The notes: a model not told the origin generated them from the sequence alone. A stretch of 11,357 nucleotides of DNA from CAYWTX01 sp964461295 (GCA_964461295.1 CAYWTX010000423.1:1-11357); one strand, 5' to 3'; shown: positions 1-7,017, counted from the stretch's first letter. Program-made: numbers and translations.

Positions 1-8
1 GTGTCCGG

Positions 9-76
9 CCATGGGCGGGACGCCCATGGGACGCATGGGCAAGATGCCCATGCCACACACGGGCGAGACGCCCGTG
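9..76. repeat. Array of three short intergenic hairpins
   Basis: Three perfect inverted repeats follow each other. The first pairs 9-17 with 21-29, the second 33-40 with 46-53, and the third 58-64 with 70-76. In each, a YGGGC-type arm is followed by about 5 nt and the complementary GCCCR arm, so the units look like diverged copies of one element. From memory, similar GGGC..GCCC hairpin strings are scattered between genes of uncultured planctomycetes. One frame reads as a Pro/Gly/Met-rich peptide, but I do not regard it as coding. Function is unknown; a mobile or recombinogenic palindromic repeat, or a transcript-end structure, are options. Confidence 0.75.
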
Positions 77-122
77 CCACGTCGCCAGTCCGCCCAGGTT
101 GAGTCACGTGGATACCCAGACC

Positions 123-164
123 GGCAATCGGCACTCGCCAACTGGCAATTGGCAATTGGCAATT
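123..164. repeat. Heptanucleotide tandem repeat, consensus GGCAATT
   Basis: Six consecutive 7-bp units can be read: GGCAATC, GGCACTC, GCCAACT, then three exact GGCAATT copies ending at 164. The period is exactly 7 throughout, and the older-looking units lie to the left. The block ends 12 bp beyond the 3' end of the tRNA gene. It resembles the class of short tandemly repeated heptamers best known from cyanobacterial intergenic DNA. No coding or regulatory role is visible. Confidence 0.8.
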
Positions 165-176
165 GGCCGTGTTCAC

Positions 177-260
177 TGGGAGAGGGTGGATTCGAACCAC
201 CGAAGGCCGGAGGCCGACAGATTTACAGTCTGTTCCCTTTGTCCACTCGGGCACTCTCCC
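177..260 (-). tRNA. tRNA-Tyr (anticodon GUA)
   Basis: On the minus strand this folds as a class II tRNA of 84 nt including the discriminator. The acceptor stem is GGGAGAG (254-260) with CTCTCCC (178-184). The T arm is GGTGG-TTCGAAT-CCACC (185-201), and the anticodon stem ACAGA/TCTGT (217-233) encloses the loop CTGTAAA with anticodon GTA (224-226). The 15-nt variable region (202-216) forms a GGCC/GGCC arm, as expected for bacterial tRNA-Tyr. The D loop contains GAGTGG. The discriminator is A (177). CCA is not encoded, since AGTG follows, so it must be added by the CCA-adding enzyme. A promoter lies directly upstream at 275-303. Confidence 0.96.
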
Positions 261-274
261 GCGCCGAGAACCAC

Positions 275-303
275 ACGATACGACATGCGCCGGCGGGCGT
301 CAA
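275..303 (-). promoter_or_regulatory. Sigma70-like promoter of tRNA-Tyr
   Basis: Read on the minus strand, a -35 box TTGACG (298-303, 5 of 6 consensus bases) and a -10 box TATCGT (275-280, 4 of 6) are separated by exactly 17 bp. The -10 ends 14 nt before the mature tRNA 5' end, which leaves a precursor leader of about 7 nt for RNase P. The spacing and position match a dedicated tRNA promoter. It also means the tRNA need not depend on read-through from the efflux operon that ends at 375. Confidence 0.6.
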
Positions 304-374
304 GGGCGAGATTCGGTGGCGCCAGGAGCGCCGGGAACGCCAAGAGGCAGGCCGGCAGAGGTTCAGCCGGGAGA

Positions 375-3300
375 TCAGGACCGCTTGGCGCTGGAGGCCG
401 CGTGCGATCCATCTTCCTCATCGTCCATCGGCAGGCCGTGGCCGGGCCTGTTGGCGTACAGCAGCCAGTACGCCACCGGGATCACCAGCAGCGTGAAAGC
501 GGTCGAGGCGAGCAGGCCGAAGATCAGCGCCCACGCCAGACCGGAGAAGATCGGGTCGGCCACGATCGGCAGGGCCGACAGCAGCGCGGTGGCGGCCGTC
601 AGCAGGATCGGCCGGAACCGCACGACGACGCTGTCGATGATGGAGTCCATCAGCGGGCGGCCGCGGCGGAGCGACAGGTGGATGAAGTCCACCAGGATGA
701 TCGAGTTGCGGGTGACGATGCCCGCCAGGGCGATCATGCCGATCATGGCCGTGGCGGTGAAGAAGATGCCGTGGCCATAGCCGCCGATGGTCGCGCCGCC
801 GAGCAGGTTGAGCAGCCAGAAGCCGGGCATGATGCCGATGATCGTCAGCGGAATGGCCATCATGATGACCAGGGGGATGACGAACGATTTGGTTTGCCCG
901 ACGAGCAGGATGTAGATGGCCGCCACGGCGGCGAGGAAGGCCAGGCCCATGTCGCGGAACACGTCGAGGGTGAGCTGCCATTCGCCCTCGCCGGTGAAGC
1001 TGGCGCGGGCGCCGTTGGGCAGGGCCCAGGCCAGGCCGGCGCCGTTGTGGAGGAAGGTGCGGGCGGCCGGGGGGCGTGGCGCGGCGGTGGAGACCCAGCC
1101 GGCGCCGGCGCGGGCGGCGTCGGCGGGCATGGCCGCGCCGCTGGGGCGCTGGTCGGCCAGGATGTCGACGACGGCCTCTGCGGGCGCGCGGCCGACGACT
1201 TCGCCGAACACGTACACCACCGGCTGGAGGTTCTTGTGGTAGATGGTCTGGTCGACGGTGTCGCGGCGCCACAGGCCGAGTTCGGCCAGCGGGACGAGTT
1301 GCCCGGCGGCGCCCCGGACGTGCAGGCGCGACAGGTCCTCGGTGCTTGACCGTTGCGGACGGGGCAGGCGAAGGATGATCTCCAGCGGGTGCCGCTCGCC
1401 GGCGACGCGGAGCGTGCCGGCCTGGCCGCCTTCGACGGCGATGCGGAGGACGTCGGCGATCTGGTCGGCGGCGACGCCGTTGAGGGCGGCCTTTTCCAGG
1501 TCGGGCACGAAGGTCAGTCGCGTCCAGGGCGTTTCGATGGTGGAGTCGATGTCGGTGACGCCTTCCTCGGCCGCGAAACGGGCCTCGACGGCGCGTGCGG
1601 CGGCGAGGAGGTCGTCGTAGTCCTGGCCGGGCGCGGCGTAGACTTCGGCGGCGATGGTGGCGTAGACGGGCGGCCCGGGCGGGGGTTCGACGATCTTGAG
1701 GCGGGCGCCGGCGGCGGCGGCGATGGCGGCCAGGTCGCGGCGGATGCGCAGGGTGATCTCGTGCGTGGTGCCGGTCCGCCACTTGCGGTCGGCGAGGTTG
1801 ACCTGGAGGTCGGCGACGTTGGGCCCGGTGCGCAGGTAGTAGTGGCGGACCATGCCGTTGAAGTCCATGGGCGCGGCCAGGCCGACATAGGAGACGACGT
1901 CGGCGACTTCGGGCACGGCGCGGAGGTACTGTTCGAGCCGGCGGACGACGGCGTCGGTGCGTTGGAGGGTGGTGCCCTCGTCGGTGTCGACGACGAGTTG
2001 GAAGTCGTTGCGGTTGCCGAACGGGAGCATCTTGAGCGGCACGCGGCGCGTGGCGGCCAGGGCTACGGCTCCGGCCATGAGCAGGCCGATGAGGGCGAGG
2101 AAGGCCCAGCCGGCCCAGCGGCGGCGGAGCATGGGGCCCAGCAGGAACTGGAAGGCGGGGTAGAGCGGCCAGGAGCGTGCGGCGTCGAGGCCGTGGGCGT
2201 CGGCGGTGGGGCCGTGGGGGGGCAGGAGCCCGCCGGGGCGGGTGTAGCGGCGGCGGAGGAAGCGGTAGGTGAGCCACGGCGTGATGGTGAAGGCGACGAC
2301 CATGGACATGACCATGGCGACGGGCACGTTGAGGGCCATGGGGCGCATGTAGGGGCCCATCATGCCGGTGATGAAGAGCATCGGCAGGAAGGAGACGATC
2401 ACCGCGATGGTGGCGCTGATGAGGGGGGGGCGGATTTCGGAGACGGCTTCCAGGACGATGGCGCGGCTGGCGCGGCGGCGCAGGGTGAAGTGCCGGGCGA
2501 TGTTCTCGACGTCGACGATGGGGTCGTCCACCAGCAGGCCCAGGGCGAGGATCATGGCGAAGAGGGTGACGCGGTTGATGGTGTAGCCGGCCAGGAGGTT
2601 CACCGCCAGCGTGAGGCCGAAGACGACGGGCACGGCCAGGGCGACGATGAGCGACTCGCGCCAGCCCATGCCGACCAGCAGCACGGCGGCGGCGAGCAGG
2701 AGGGCGACGGCGAGGGCCTCGACGAGTTCGTTGACCTTGTCGTTGGAGGCCAGGCCGGTGTTTCGGGTGACGATGAGCTGCATGTCCCATGGGACGATCT
2801 GGCCGCGGAGCCGGTTCGCGGCGGCGACGATGTGGTCAGCCACGGTGACGGCGTTCGTGCCCGTCTTCTTGGCCAGGGCGAGGGTGACGGCGGAGGCGGG
2901 GCCGTCGTTGCCGTCGGCGGGCGGCGAGCCGAGGGCGGCGCCGGGGGCGTCGGGGCGCGGGTCGGCCCCGCGCGCGGGGCCCCAGTTGTGCCGCACGTAG
3001 CCGGCGAGTTCCTCCGGGCCGTCGCGCACCTCGGCGACGTCCTTGAGGAACACGGGTCTGCCGTCGAAGACGCCGACGACCAGTTCCTTGAGCTGGTCGG
3101 CCCGCACCAGGCCCTGCCCTGCCTCGACGCGGAACTGGCGGTCGTTTCGGGCGGCGTCGCCGGCGGTGACGGCGACGTTGGCGGCCTGGATGGCGCGGCG
3201 GACGTCGAGCGGGTCGACCGAGTGGGCGCTGAGCCCCTCGGCGTCGAGGCGGACGTAGGCGACGCGCCGCTGCCCGCCGACGACGTAGGCCCGCGAGACG

Positions 3301-3863
3301 TCCGGCACGCCAGCCAGGCGGCTGACGAGTTCCTCGCCCACGCGGCGGAGGGCGAATTCGTCGCCGCCGCGGCCGGCAAGCGTGAGCGTGACGATGGGGA
3401 CGTCGTCGATCTCGACGGGCTTGATCACCCAGCCGGTGACGCCGGGCGGTACGACGTCGACGTTCTCGTTGATCTTCTTGAACAGCTTGACGACGCTTCG
3501 CTCGCGGTCCTGGCCGACGTGGAAGCGGACGGTGATGACGGCCTGTCCCGGGCGTGACATGGAGTAGACGTATTCGACGCCGTCGATGTGGTAGAGGATT
3601 CGCTCCAGCGGCGTGGCGACGAGGTTCTCGACCTCGGCGGCCGAGCGGCCGGGGAAGTTCACGTACACGTCGGCCATGGGGACGACGATCTGCGGGTCCT
3701 CCTCGCGCGGGGTGAGCGCCAGGGCGGCGACGCCGACGATGGTGGCGAGGATCAGCAGCAGCAGCGGCAGGTTCGAGTGCAGGAACATGCGGACGATGGC
3801 GTTGGTGAAGCCGCCGTGTCGGCCGGCCAGGTCCGCCGGCGGGGGATCGGTGCGGGCAGGCAT
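375..3863 (-). CDS. RND-family efflux transporter permease (AcrB-like)
   Basis: This is a proton-driven inner-membrane pump of the HAE/AcrB-type resistance-nodulation-division family, 1162 aa against about 1,050 usual. TM1 (about residues 27-50) is followed by PREEDPQI, a subfamily hallmark. The TM4 proton-relay pair is D446-D447 in GLLVDDPIV. In TM10 the lysine equivalent to AcrB K940 is replaced by R1052 (GIVTRNSII), and the downstream RFRPILLT matches the AcrB R971 segment. Extra length lies in Pro/Ala/Gly-rich stretches near residues 293-325, before TM7, and in the second porter half, probably flexible surface loops. The ATG follows the adaptor's TAG with no gap, with GGAGGG (3871-3876) 7 nt upstream, so translation is probably coupled. 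It acts with the adaptor upstream; no TolC-type gene is in view. The substrate cannot be read from the sequence. Confidence 0.93.
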   Translation of the reverse strand: MPARTDPPPADLAGRHGGFTNAIVRMFLHSNLPLLLLILATIVGVAALALTPREEDPQIVVPMADVYVNFPGRSAAEVENLVATPLERILYHIDGVEYVYSMSRPGQAVITVRFHVGQDRERSVVKLFKKINENVDVVPPGVTGWVIKPVEIDDVPIVTLTLAGRGGDEFALRRVGEELVSRLAGVPDVSRAYVVGGQRRVAYVRLDAEGLSAHSVDPLDVRRAIQAANVAVTAGDAARNDRQFRVEAGQGLVRADQLKELVVGVFDGRPVFLKDVAEVRDGPEELAGYVRHNWGPARGADPRPDAPGAALGSPPADGNDGPASAVTLALAKKTGTNAVTVADHIVAAANRLRGQIVPWDMQLIVTRNTGLASNDKVNELVEALAVALLLAAAVLLVGMGWRESLIVALAVPVVFGLTLAVNLLAGYTINRVTLFAMILALGLLVDDPIVDVENIARHFTLRRRASRAIVLEAVSEIRPPLISATIAVIVSFLPMLFITGMMGPYMRPMALNVPVAMVMSMVVAFTITPWLTYRFLRRRYTRPGGLLPPHGPTADAHGLDAARSWPLYPAFQFLLGPMLRRRWAGWAFLALIGLLMAGAVALAATRRVPLKMLPFGNRNDFQLVVDTDEGTTLQRTDAVVRRLEQYLRAVPEVADVVSYVGLAAPMDFNGMVRHYYLRTGPNVADLQVNLADRKWRTGTTHEITLRIRRDLAAIAAAAGARLKIVEPPPGPPVYATIAAEVYAAPGQDYDDLLAAARAVEARFAAEEGVTDIDSTIETPWTRLTFVPDLEKAALNGVAADQIADVLRIAVEGGQAGTLRVAGERHPLEIILRLPRPQRSSTEDLSRLHVRGAAGQLVPLAELGLWRRDTVDQTIYHKNLQPVVYVFGEVVGRAPAEAVVDILADQRPSGAAMPADAARAGAGWVSTAAPRPPAARTFLHNGAGLAWALPNGARASFTGEGEWQLTLDVFRDMGLAFLAAVAAIYILLVGQTKSFVIPLVIMMAIPLTIIGIMPGFWLLNLLGGATIGGYGHGIFFTATAMIGMIALAGIVTRNSIILVDFIHLSLRRGRPLMDSIIDSVVVRFRPILLTAATALLSALPIVADPIFSGLAWALIFGLLASTAFTLLVIPVAYWLLYANRPGHGLPMDDEEDGSHAASSAKRS

Positions 3864-4985
3864 CTACCGGCCCTCCGCCGCTCGGGCCAGGACGATCTCG
3901 CCGGGTCTCAGGCCGGAGAGAACCTCGACCAGGCCGTCCTCCAGCGGCCGGCCGAGTTGGACGGCCCTGCGGCGCAGGACCTTCCGCCCGGCGTCGTCGG
4001 CGACGACGTCGGCGGTCTCGATCTGCCCGACATGCGTCACCGCGGATGCGGGAATCGCCACCACCTGCGCGGTGTCCAGCGGGATGATCAGTCGGCCGAA
4101 CATGCCGGCATAGATGCCGGGCTGACACGGGCCGGTGACCTTGACGGAGAAGGAGCGGCTGGCGGATTGCGCCTCGGGCACGATCTCGCTGACGGTGCCG
4201 CGGCAGGTCTTGTTCAGGGAATCGAGCCGCACGTCGATGAGTTGGCCGGGCTTGAGCCGCTGCGTGAGCGACTCGCGCACGGTGGCGACGAGCTGCATCC
4301 GCGTGGGGTCGAAGACGGTGACCAGGACCTGGCCGGGGACGACGGTGTCGCCGGCGTTGACCTTCTTGTCGACGACCGTGCCGGTGATGGGGGAGCGGAT
4401 GACCGTGAACGACAGGTTCGTCGTCGCCTCGCGAAGGGCCTGCTCGGCGCGGGCGAGTTCGGCGTCGGCCGTCTTGACGGCTGTGTCGGCGCGGTCCACC
4501 TCCAACTTGCTGGCGCCGCTGGCTTCGAAGGCCTTGCGCAGGCTGTCCAATTCGGTGCGAGCCTGGTTGCGGGACGCGGTCGCCGACGCCATGGCCGACT
4601 CGGCGCGCTGCACGAGCGTCCTGAGCACGATGTCTTCCAGCCGGATCAGCACGTCGCCTTCGCTCACCTGCGCGCCGGCCTTGGCGTTCACCTCGAGGAC
4701 CTTTTCCAGCAGTTTGGAGGCGACGGCCGCCTCGTAGACGGGCCGGATGGTGCCGACGGCGGACTCGGTGACGGGCACGGTGAGCAGCTTGACCGTGGCG
4801 GTGGCGGCGCCTGCCGGCAAGGGAGTCTGCGGCGGCGGGGCCGCTGCCGGGTTGACCTTGGGGTGGAAGTGGCCCATCAGGCCGAGGATGAGCAGGACGG
4901 TGCCGGCGGCGAGGGCAAGCCCCAGCGCGATCCTGGCAACCAGGCGCGCGACGCGGCGTTCCTTTGGCGAGACGGTAGCGGCCAT
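3864..4985 (-). CDS. RND efflux periplasmic adaptor (membrane fusion protein, HlyD/AcrA-like)
   Basis: This 373-aa protein bridges an inner-membrane RND permease to an outer-membrane channel. A basic N-terminus and one hydrophobic segment (about residues 14-36) anchor it in the inner membrane, and no lipobox cysteine is present. Next come a Pro/Ala linker, the first half of a lipoyl domain (SKLLEKVLEVNAKAGAQVSEGD), an Ala/Glu/Arg-rich coiled-coil hairpin, and the second lipoyl half (IRSPITGTVVDKKVNAGDTV). A beta-barrel and a membrane-proximal domain ending GLRPGEIVLA follow. I chose the ATG at 4985 because GGAGA lies 7 nt upstream and a promoter -10 box lies at 5027-5032; an in-frame TTG at 5027 would overlap that box. 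It is first in an operon with the permease. Two cysteines in the barrel region could form a disulfide (inference). Confidence 0.92.
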   Translation of the reverse strand: MAATVSPKERRVARLVARIALGLALAAGTVLLILGLMGHFHPKVNPAAAPPPQTPLPAGAATATVKLLTVPVTESAVGTIRPVYEAAVASKLLEKVLEVNAKAGAQVSEGDVLIRLEDIVLRTLVQRAESAMASATASRNQARTELDSLRKAFEASGASKLEVDRADTAVKTADAELARAEQALREATTNLSFTVIRSPITGTVVDKKVNAGDTVVPGQVLVTVFDPTRMQLVATVRESLTQRLKPGQLIDVRLDSLNKTCRGTVSEIVPEAQSASRSFSVKVTGPCQPGIYAGMFGRLIIPLDTAQVVAIPASAVTHVGQIETADVVADDAGRKVLRRRAVQLGRPLEDGLVEVLSGLRPGEIVLARAAEGR

Positions 4986-4992
4986 GGGGCTG

Positions 4993-4997
4993 TCTCC
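4993..4997 (-). promoter_or_regulatory. Ribosome binding site fixing the adaptor start
   Basis: GGAGA on the minus strand lies 7 nt before the ATG at 4985. This decides in favour of that start over the in-frame upstream TTG at 5027, which would fall inside the promoter. Confidence 0.7.
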
Positions 4998-5026
4998 GAA
5001 ATTGCTTTGAGAATACCGGCTGCGCA

Positions 5027-5055
5027 ACTATAGGCACGGGGAGGCAGCGGCTCAA
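5027..5055 (-). promoter_or_regulatory. Sigma70-like promoter of the efflux operon
   Basis: On the minus strand, TTGAGC (5050-5055, 4 of 6) and TATAGT (5027-5032, 5 of 6) are separated by exactly 17 bp. The predicted start near 5020 leaves a leader of about 35 nt with the ribosome binding site inside it. No clear operator palindrome overlaps the boxes, and no regulator gene lies nearby, so expression may be constitutive or controlled by a distant regulator. Confidence 0.7.
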
Positions 5056-5160
5056 GACAAAGGCGCGCGGGCATCTCCGGCACGCGAGGCAATCCGTCGA
5101 CGAGATCCCGAGCGGGGCCAGCGTGCGGCGTTGTGTGGCGATGGCGAGCCCGGCAGGCCC

Positions 5161-5190
5161 TTGACAACACTGAGGCGAACGCCATACAAG
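5161..5190 (+). promoter_or_regulatory. Sigma70-like promoter of the ATP synthase operon
   Basis: A perfect -35 box TTGACA (5161-5166) is followed after 18 bp by TACAAG (5185-5190, 4 of 6 bases of TATAAT). Transcription would start about 7 nt beyond the -10, at about 5197-5198. That coincides with the first ATG of the operon and implies a leaderless or nearly leaderless mRNA. The -35 match is strong; the -10 and the exact start are less certain. Confidence 0.55.
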
Positions 5191-5197
5191 AGACTGC

Positions 5198-5560
5198 ATG
5201 ATCGCGGGATGGCTCCCAAGCGGAAAGTCGCGGGGCGAGGAGCACCTCCGCCGGGAAAGGCTGCGCAGACAGGAGCAGCAGGCCAAGAACCTGCTGCGAT
5301 ACGCGACAGCCGGGCTGGAGTTCTTCCTGATTTTCCTGGTGGGCGTGTTGGGCGGCTGGTCGGTGGACCATTGGGTCATGCCGGGCTTCGGGCTTCTGAG
5401 CCTGCCGTCGTTCACGATATTCGGCGCGATGGTGGGTTTCAGCGTGGGGCTGTACCGGTTGGTCCGCAAAGGTTGGCTGATCCTTAAGACGGCCCGCAAG
5501 GAAAAGGAGCGGCGTTGGCGAGCGAAGCAGAGCGGGGGCACGGACGCCGGGCAGGAGTAG
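5198..5560 (+). CDS. atpZ: AtpZ/AtpI-family small membrane protein heading the ATP synthase operon
   Basis: This 120-aa protein has a charged N-terminal helix (about residues 12-34, rich in Glu/Arg/Gln), two transmembrane segments (about 36-56 and 69-88), and a basic C-terminal tail. The GGWSVDHW motif at the end of TM1 and the glycine-spaced GAMVGFSVGLYR in TM2 fit the AtpZ/AtpI family (ATPase_gene1). Members sit at the front of many atp operons and have been linked to Mg/Ca uptake and c-ring assembly. The ATG at 5198 is the only plausible start, but it has no real Shine-Dalgarno sequence and lies just after the promoter. The stop codon TAG directly follows the GGAG of the next gene's ribosome binding site, suggesting translational coupling. 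Family placement is from motif memory; exact function is not shown by sequence. Confidence 0.8.
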   Translation: MIAGWLPSGKSRGEEHLRRERLRRQEQQAKNLLRYATAGLEFFLIFLVGVLGGWSVDHWVMPGFGLLSLPSFTIFGAMVGFSVGLYRLVRKGWLILKTARKEKERRWRAKQSGGTDAGQE

Positions 5561-5566
5561 CCGCAC

Positions 5567-6025
5567 ATGACGAGCGAGATTGCCCCGACGCGGGTGAGTA
5601 CCGCCACGCTGCTGGCGTGGGGTAGTCCCATGGGCGTGGCCGTGGGACTTGCGGGGGCATACCCGACGTGGCGGCTGGGCGGGCCGACGGCGCTGGCGGG
5701 CGAAGGCGTGGCCGGGGTGATCGTGGTGGCGGCGGTGACGATCGCCGGCCTGCTGGTGGACCGGATGGCGGCCGGGGGGCCGCTGGCGCCGGCGACGGAG
5801 TTTTGCGCTTCTCGGGTTTTTCGTATGCTATCGTGCGCGGCACTGGGTTTAATTGCCGCGTGGATCGCCATCGGGTCGGTGGTGGCGATGCTGGTCTGGC
5901 TGGCGCTGTTCTACACGGTGGTGCTGGTGGCGGAGGCCATCTCGTTGGCCCGCGCGTGGCGATGGAGCGCCAAAGCCTACCTGTGGGAGCCCCTCAAGAA
6001 GCGGCTGGCGAAATACCTGGCCTGA
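5567..6025 (+). CDS. atpI: AtpI-like four-helix membrane protein of the ATP synthase operon
   Basis: This is a 152-aa hydrophobic protein with about four predicted helices: near residues 14-34, 46-66, 88-108 and 108-130. It ends in a basic amphipathic tail (about residues 132-151). Size, topology and position between atpZ and atpB match AtpI (ATP synthase I), an accessory factor implicated in c-ring assembly and not part of the finished enzyme. Sequence motifs in this family are weak, so the call rests largely on context. AGGAG at 5553-5557 lies 9 nt before the ATG and overlaps the end of the preceding gene. An unusually AT-rich patch (5801-5854) falls in the loop before the third helix. The gap to atpB is 16 nt. 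Confidence 0.7.
   Translation: MTSEIAPTRVSTATLLAWGSPMGVAVGLAGAYPTWRLGGPTALAGEGVAGVIVVAAVTIAGLLVDRMAAGGPLAPATEFCASRVFRMLSCAALGLIAAWIAIGSVVAMLVWLALFYTVVLVAEAISLARAWRWSAKAYLWEPLKKRLAKYLA
5803..5829 (+). promoter_or_regulatory. Possible weak internal promoter within atpI
   Basis: In a locally AT-rich patch inside an otherwise GC-rich gene, TTGCGC (5803-5808) and TATGCT (5824-5829) are spaced by 15 bp, shorter than optimal. It would drive atpB onwards, about 210 bp downstream. The evidence is base composition plus imperfect boxes only. Confidence 0.2.
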
Positions 6026-6041
6026 GTATGGAAGCGAGCGG

Positions 6042-6941
6042 GTGAGCGTGGTGCTGGCGGCGGCAAACCTGTTGGAGCATGTGCTGGACAAGCCTTGGCC
6101 GGGCGGCCAGGTGGAGTTGTTCGGCATGCGCTTCACGTTCATGTCCGGAGCGATCCTGTCGATCGTGCTGGTGGGCATCGTGCTGCCGCTGGCGCTGGTG
6201 CCGATGGCGCGGCGGCCCAAGCTCGTGCCCGGCGTCGGACAGAGCTTCCTGGAATCCATCGTGCTGTTCGTGCGCGATTGGGTGGCGCTGCCGTCACTGC
6301 ACGACCGCGCGTACGACTACCTGCCGTTCCTGACCACGGTGTTCGTGTACATCTTCGCCCTCAACCTCATGGGCCTGGTCCCGCTGGACGTGATCAGCCG
6401 CCTGCTGGGCCTGCACGAATACAAGCTTGGCGGGGCCGCCACGGCCGTCGCGGCCGTGTCGGGCTCCATGGCGACGGTCTCGCTGCTGCTGATCCTGGTC
6501 ACGGGGCTGTACCGTTCGGCGGAAGTGACGCGCCACCAGAGGCACTGGCCGCTGTGGCTGTGCATCGTCTTGTCGCCGGTGCTGTGGTTCCTGCGGCTGG
6601 CGCCGCCGATACCGGGGCTGGGCGGGAAGATCGCGTTGATCCCGATGGCGGCGCTGGAGTTGGCGTCGGCGCTGGCCAAGTGCGCGGCGTTGATGGTGCG
6701 TCTCTGCGCGAACATGGTGGCCGGCCACGCCCTGCTGGCGGTGCTGGTGATGTTCGCGATCCAGGGGCTGGAGGGAATCATCCGGGCGACGGCGTTCCAC
6801 GGGATTTACGTCTGGCCGCTGTGCGTGGCGAGCAGTATCGTGCTGGAAGCGATGGAAGTGCTGGTGGCGGGTATCCAGGCGTTCATCTACACGATCATGA
6901 CGGCGTTGTTTCTGGGCATGTACGCCGAAGCGAGCCACTGA
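6042..6941 (+). CDS. atpB: F0F1 ATP synthase subunit a
   Basis: This 299-aa stator proton-channel subunit has several transmembrane helices, the first near residues 33-55. The essential arginine is R220 in ALMVRLCANMVAGH, equivalent to E. coli R210. H229 stands where E. coli has E219, and E272 (seven residues before Q279 in GIQAFIY) stands where E. coli has H245. This is the reciprocal swap found in mitochondrial-type a subunits, so the channel polar pair is kept. Q279 matches E. coli Q252. I chose GTG at 6042 because GGAAG (6030-6034) lies 7 nt upstream; GTGs at 6048 and 6051 are alternatives. A five-codon ATG frame at 6028-6045 ends over this start. The next gene, atpE, follows after 76 bp. 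Confidence 0.95.
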   Translation: MSVVLAAANLLEHVLDKPWPGGQVELFGMRFTFMSGAILSIVLVGIVLPLALVPMARRPKLVPGVGQSFLESIVLFVRDWVALPSLHDRAYDYLPFLTTVFVYIFALNLMGLVPLDVISRLLGLHEYKLGGAATAVAAVSGSMATVSLLLILVTGLYRSAEVTRHQRHWPLWLCIVLSPVLWFLRLAPPIPGLGGKIALIPMAALELASALAKCAALMVRLCANMVAGHALLAVLVMFAIQGLEGIIRATAFHGIYVWPLCVASSIVLEAMEVLVAGIQAFIYTIMTALFLGMYAEASH

Positions 6942-6976
6942 GGCCGCTGGCGGACGAAGTGTGACAGGAAGGTTCG

Positions 6977-6993
6977 GGCGGCCGAGGGCCGCC
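6977..6993 (+). other. Strong hairpin in the atpB-atpE gap
   Basis: A 7-bp all-GC stem (GGCGGCC 6977-6983 with GGCCGCC 6987-6993) closes a 3-nt loop and ends 12 nt before the atpE Shine-Dalgarno sequence. No T-run follows, so it is not a simple terminator. It may protect or define the 5' end of a processed atpE mRNA segment (inference). Confidence 0.55.
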
Positions 6994-7005
6994 AGGCAAG
7001 ACAAC

Positions 7006-7010
7006 AGGAG
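7006..7010 (+). promoter_or_regulatory. Strong ribosome binding site of atpE
   Basis: AGGAG with a 7-nt A-rich spacer precedes the ATG at 7018. It is the best-formed site of the operon and decides this ATG over an in-frame GTG at 6961. A strong site fits the high copy number of subunit c. Confidence 0.8.
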
Positions 7011-7017
7011 AACGGAC

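Noticed and set aside
318..332. Possible terminator after the permease (GGCGC/GCGCC stem)
   Set aside because: The stem has only 5 bp and no T-run follows on the minus strand, so termination there is not supported.
11..496. Plus-strand frame starting in the hairpin array (MGGTPMGRMGKMPMP...)
   Set aside because: It translates palindromic repeats, then the antisense of the tRNA and of the permease end. There is no ribosome binding site. Such peptides are typical mis-annotations of these repeats.
1353..3557. Long plus-strand open frame opposite the RND permease (about 734 codons)
   Set aside because: The product is a Gly/Asp/Glu/Val-rich string with no family signature. The opposite strand encodes a clear RND transporter with all motifs.
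4986..5027. N-terminal extension of the adaptor to the TTG at 5027
   Set aside because: It would begin inside the -10 box of a well-formed promoter, while the ATG at 4985 has a good ribosome binding site at ideal distance.
2836..5871. Minus-strand open frame running across the adaptor, the divergent spacer and atpZ/atpI
   Set aside because: It crosses both promoters and genes on both strands in the wrong frame, and its product is Arg/Pro-rich nonsense.
5853..6041. Upstream extension of atpB to an ATG at 5853
   Set aside because: That stretch overlaps atpI in another frame and encodes Arg/Trp/Ser-rich sequence unlike subunit a. GTG at 6042 has a proper site and starts just before the conserved region.
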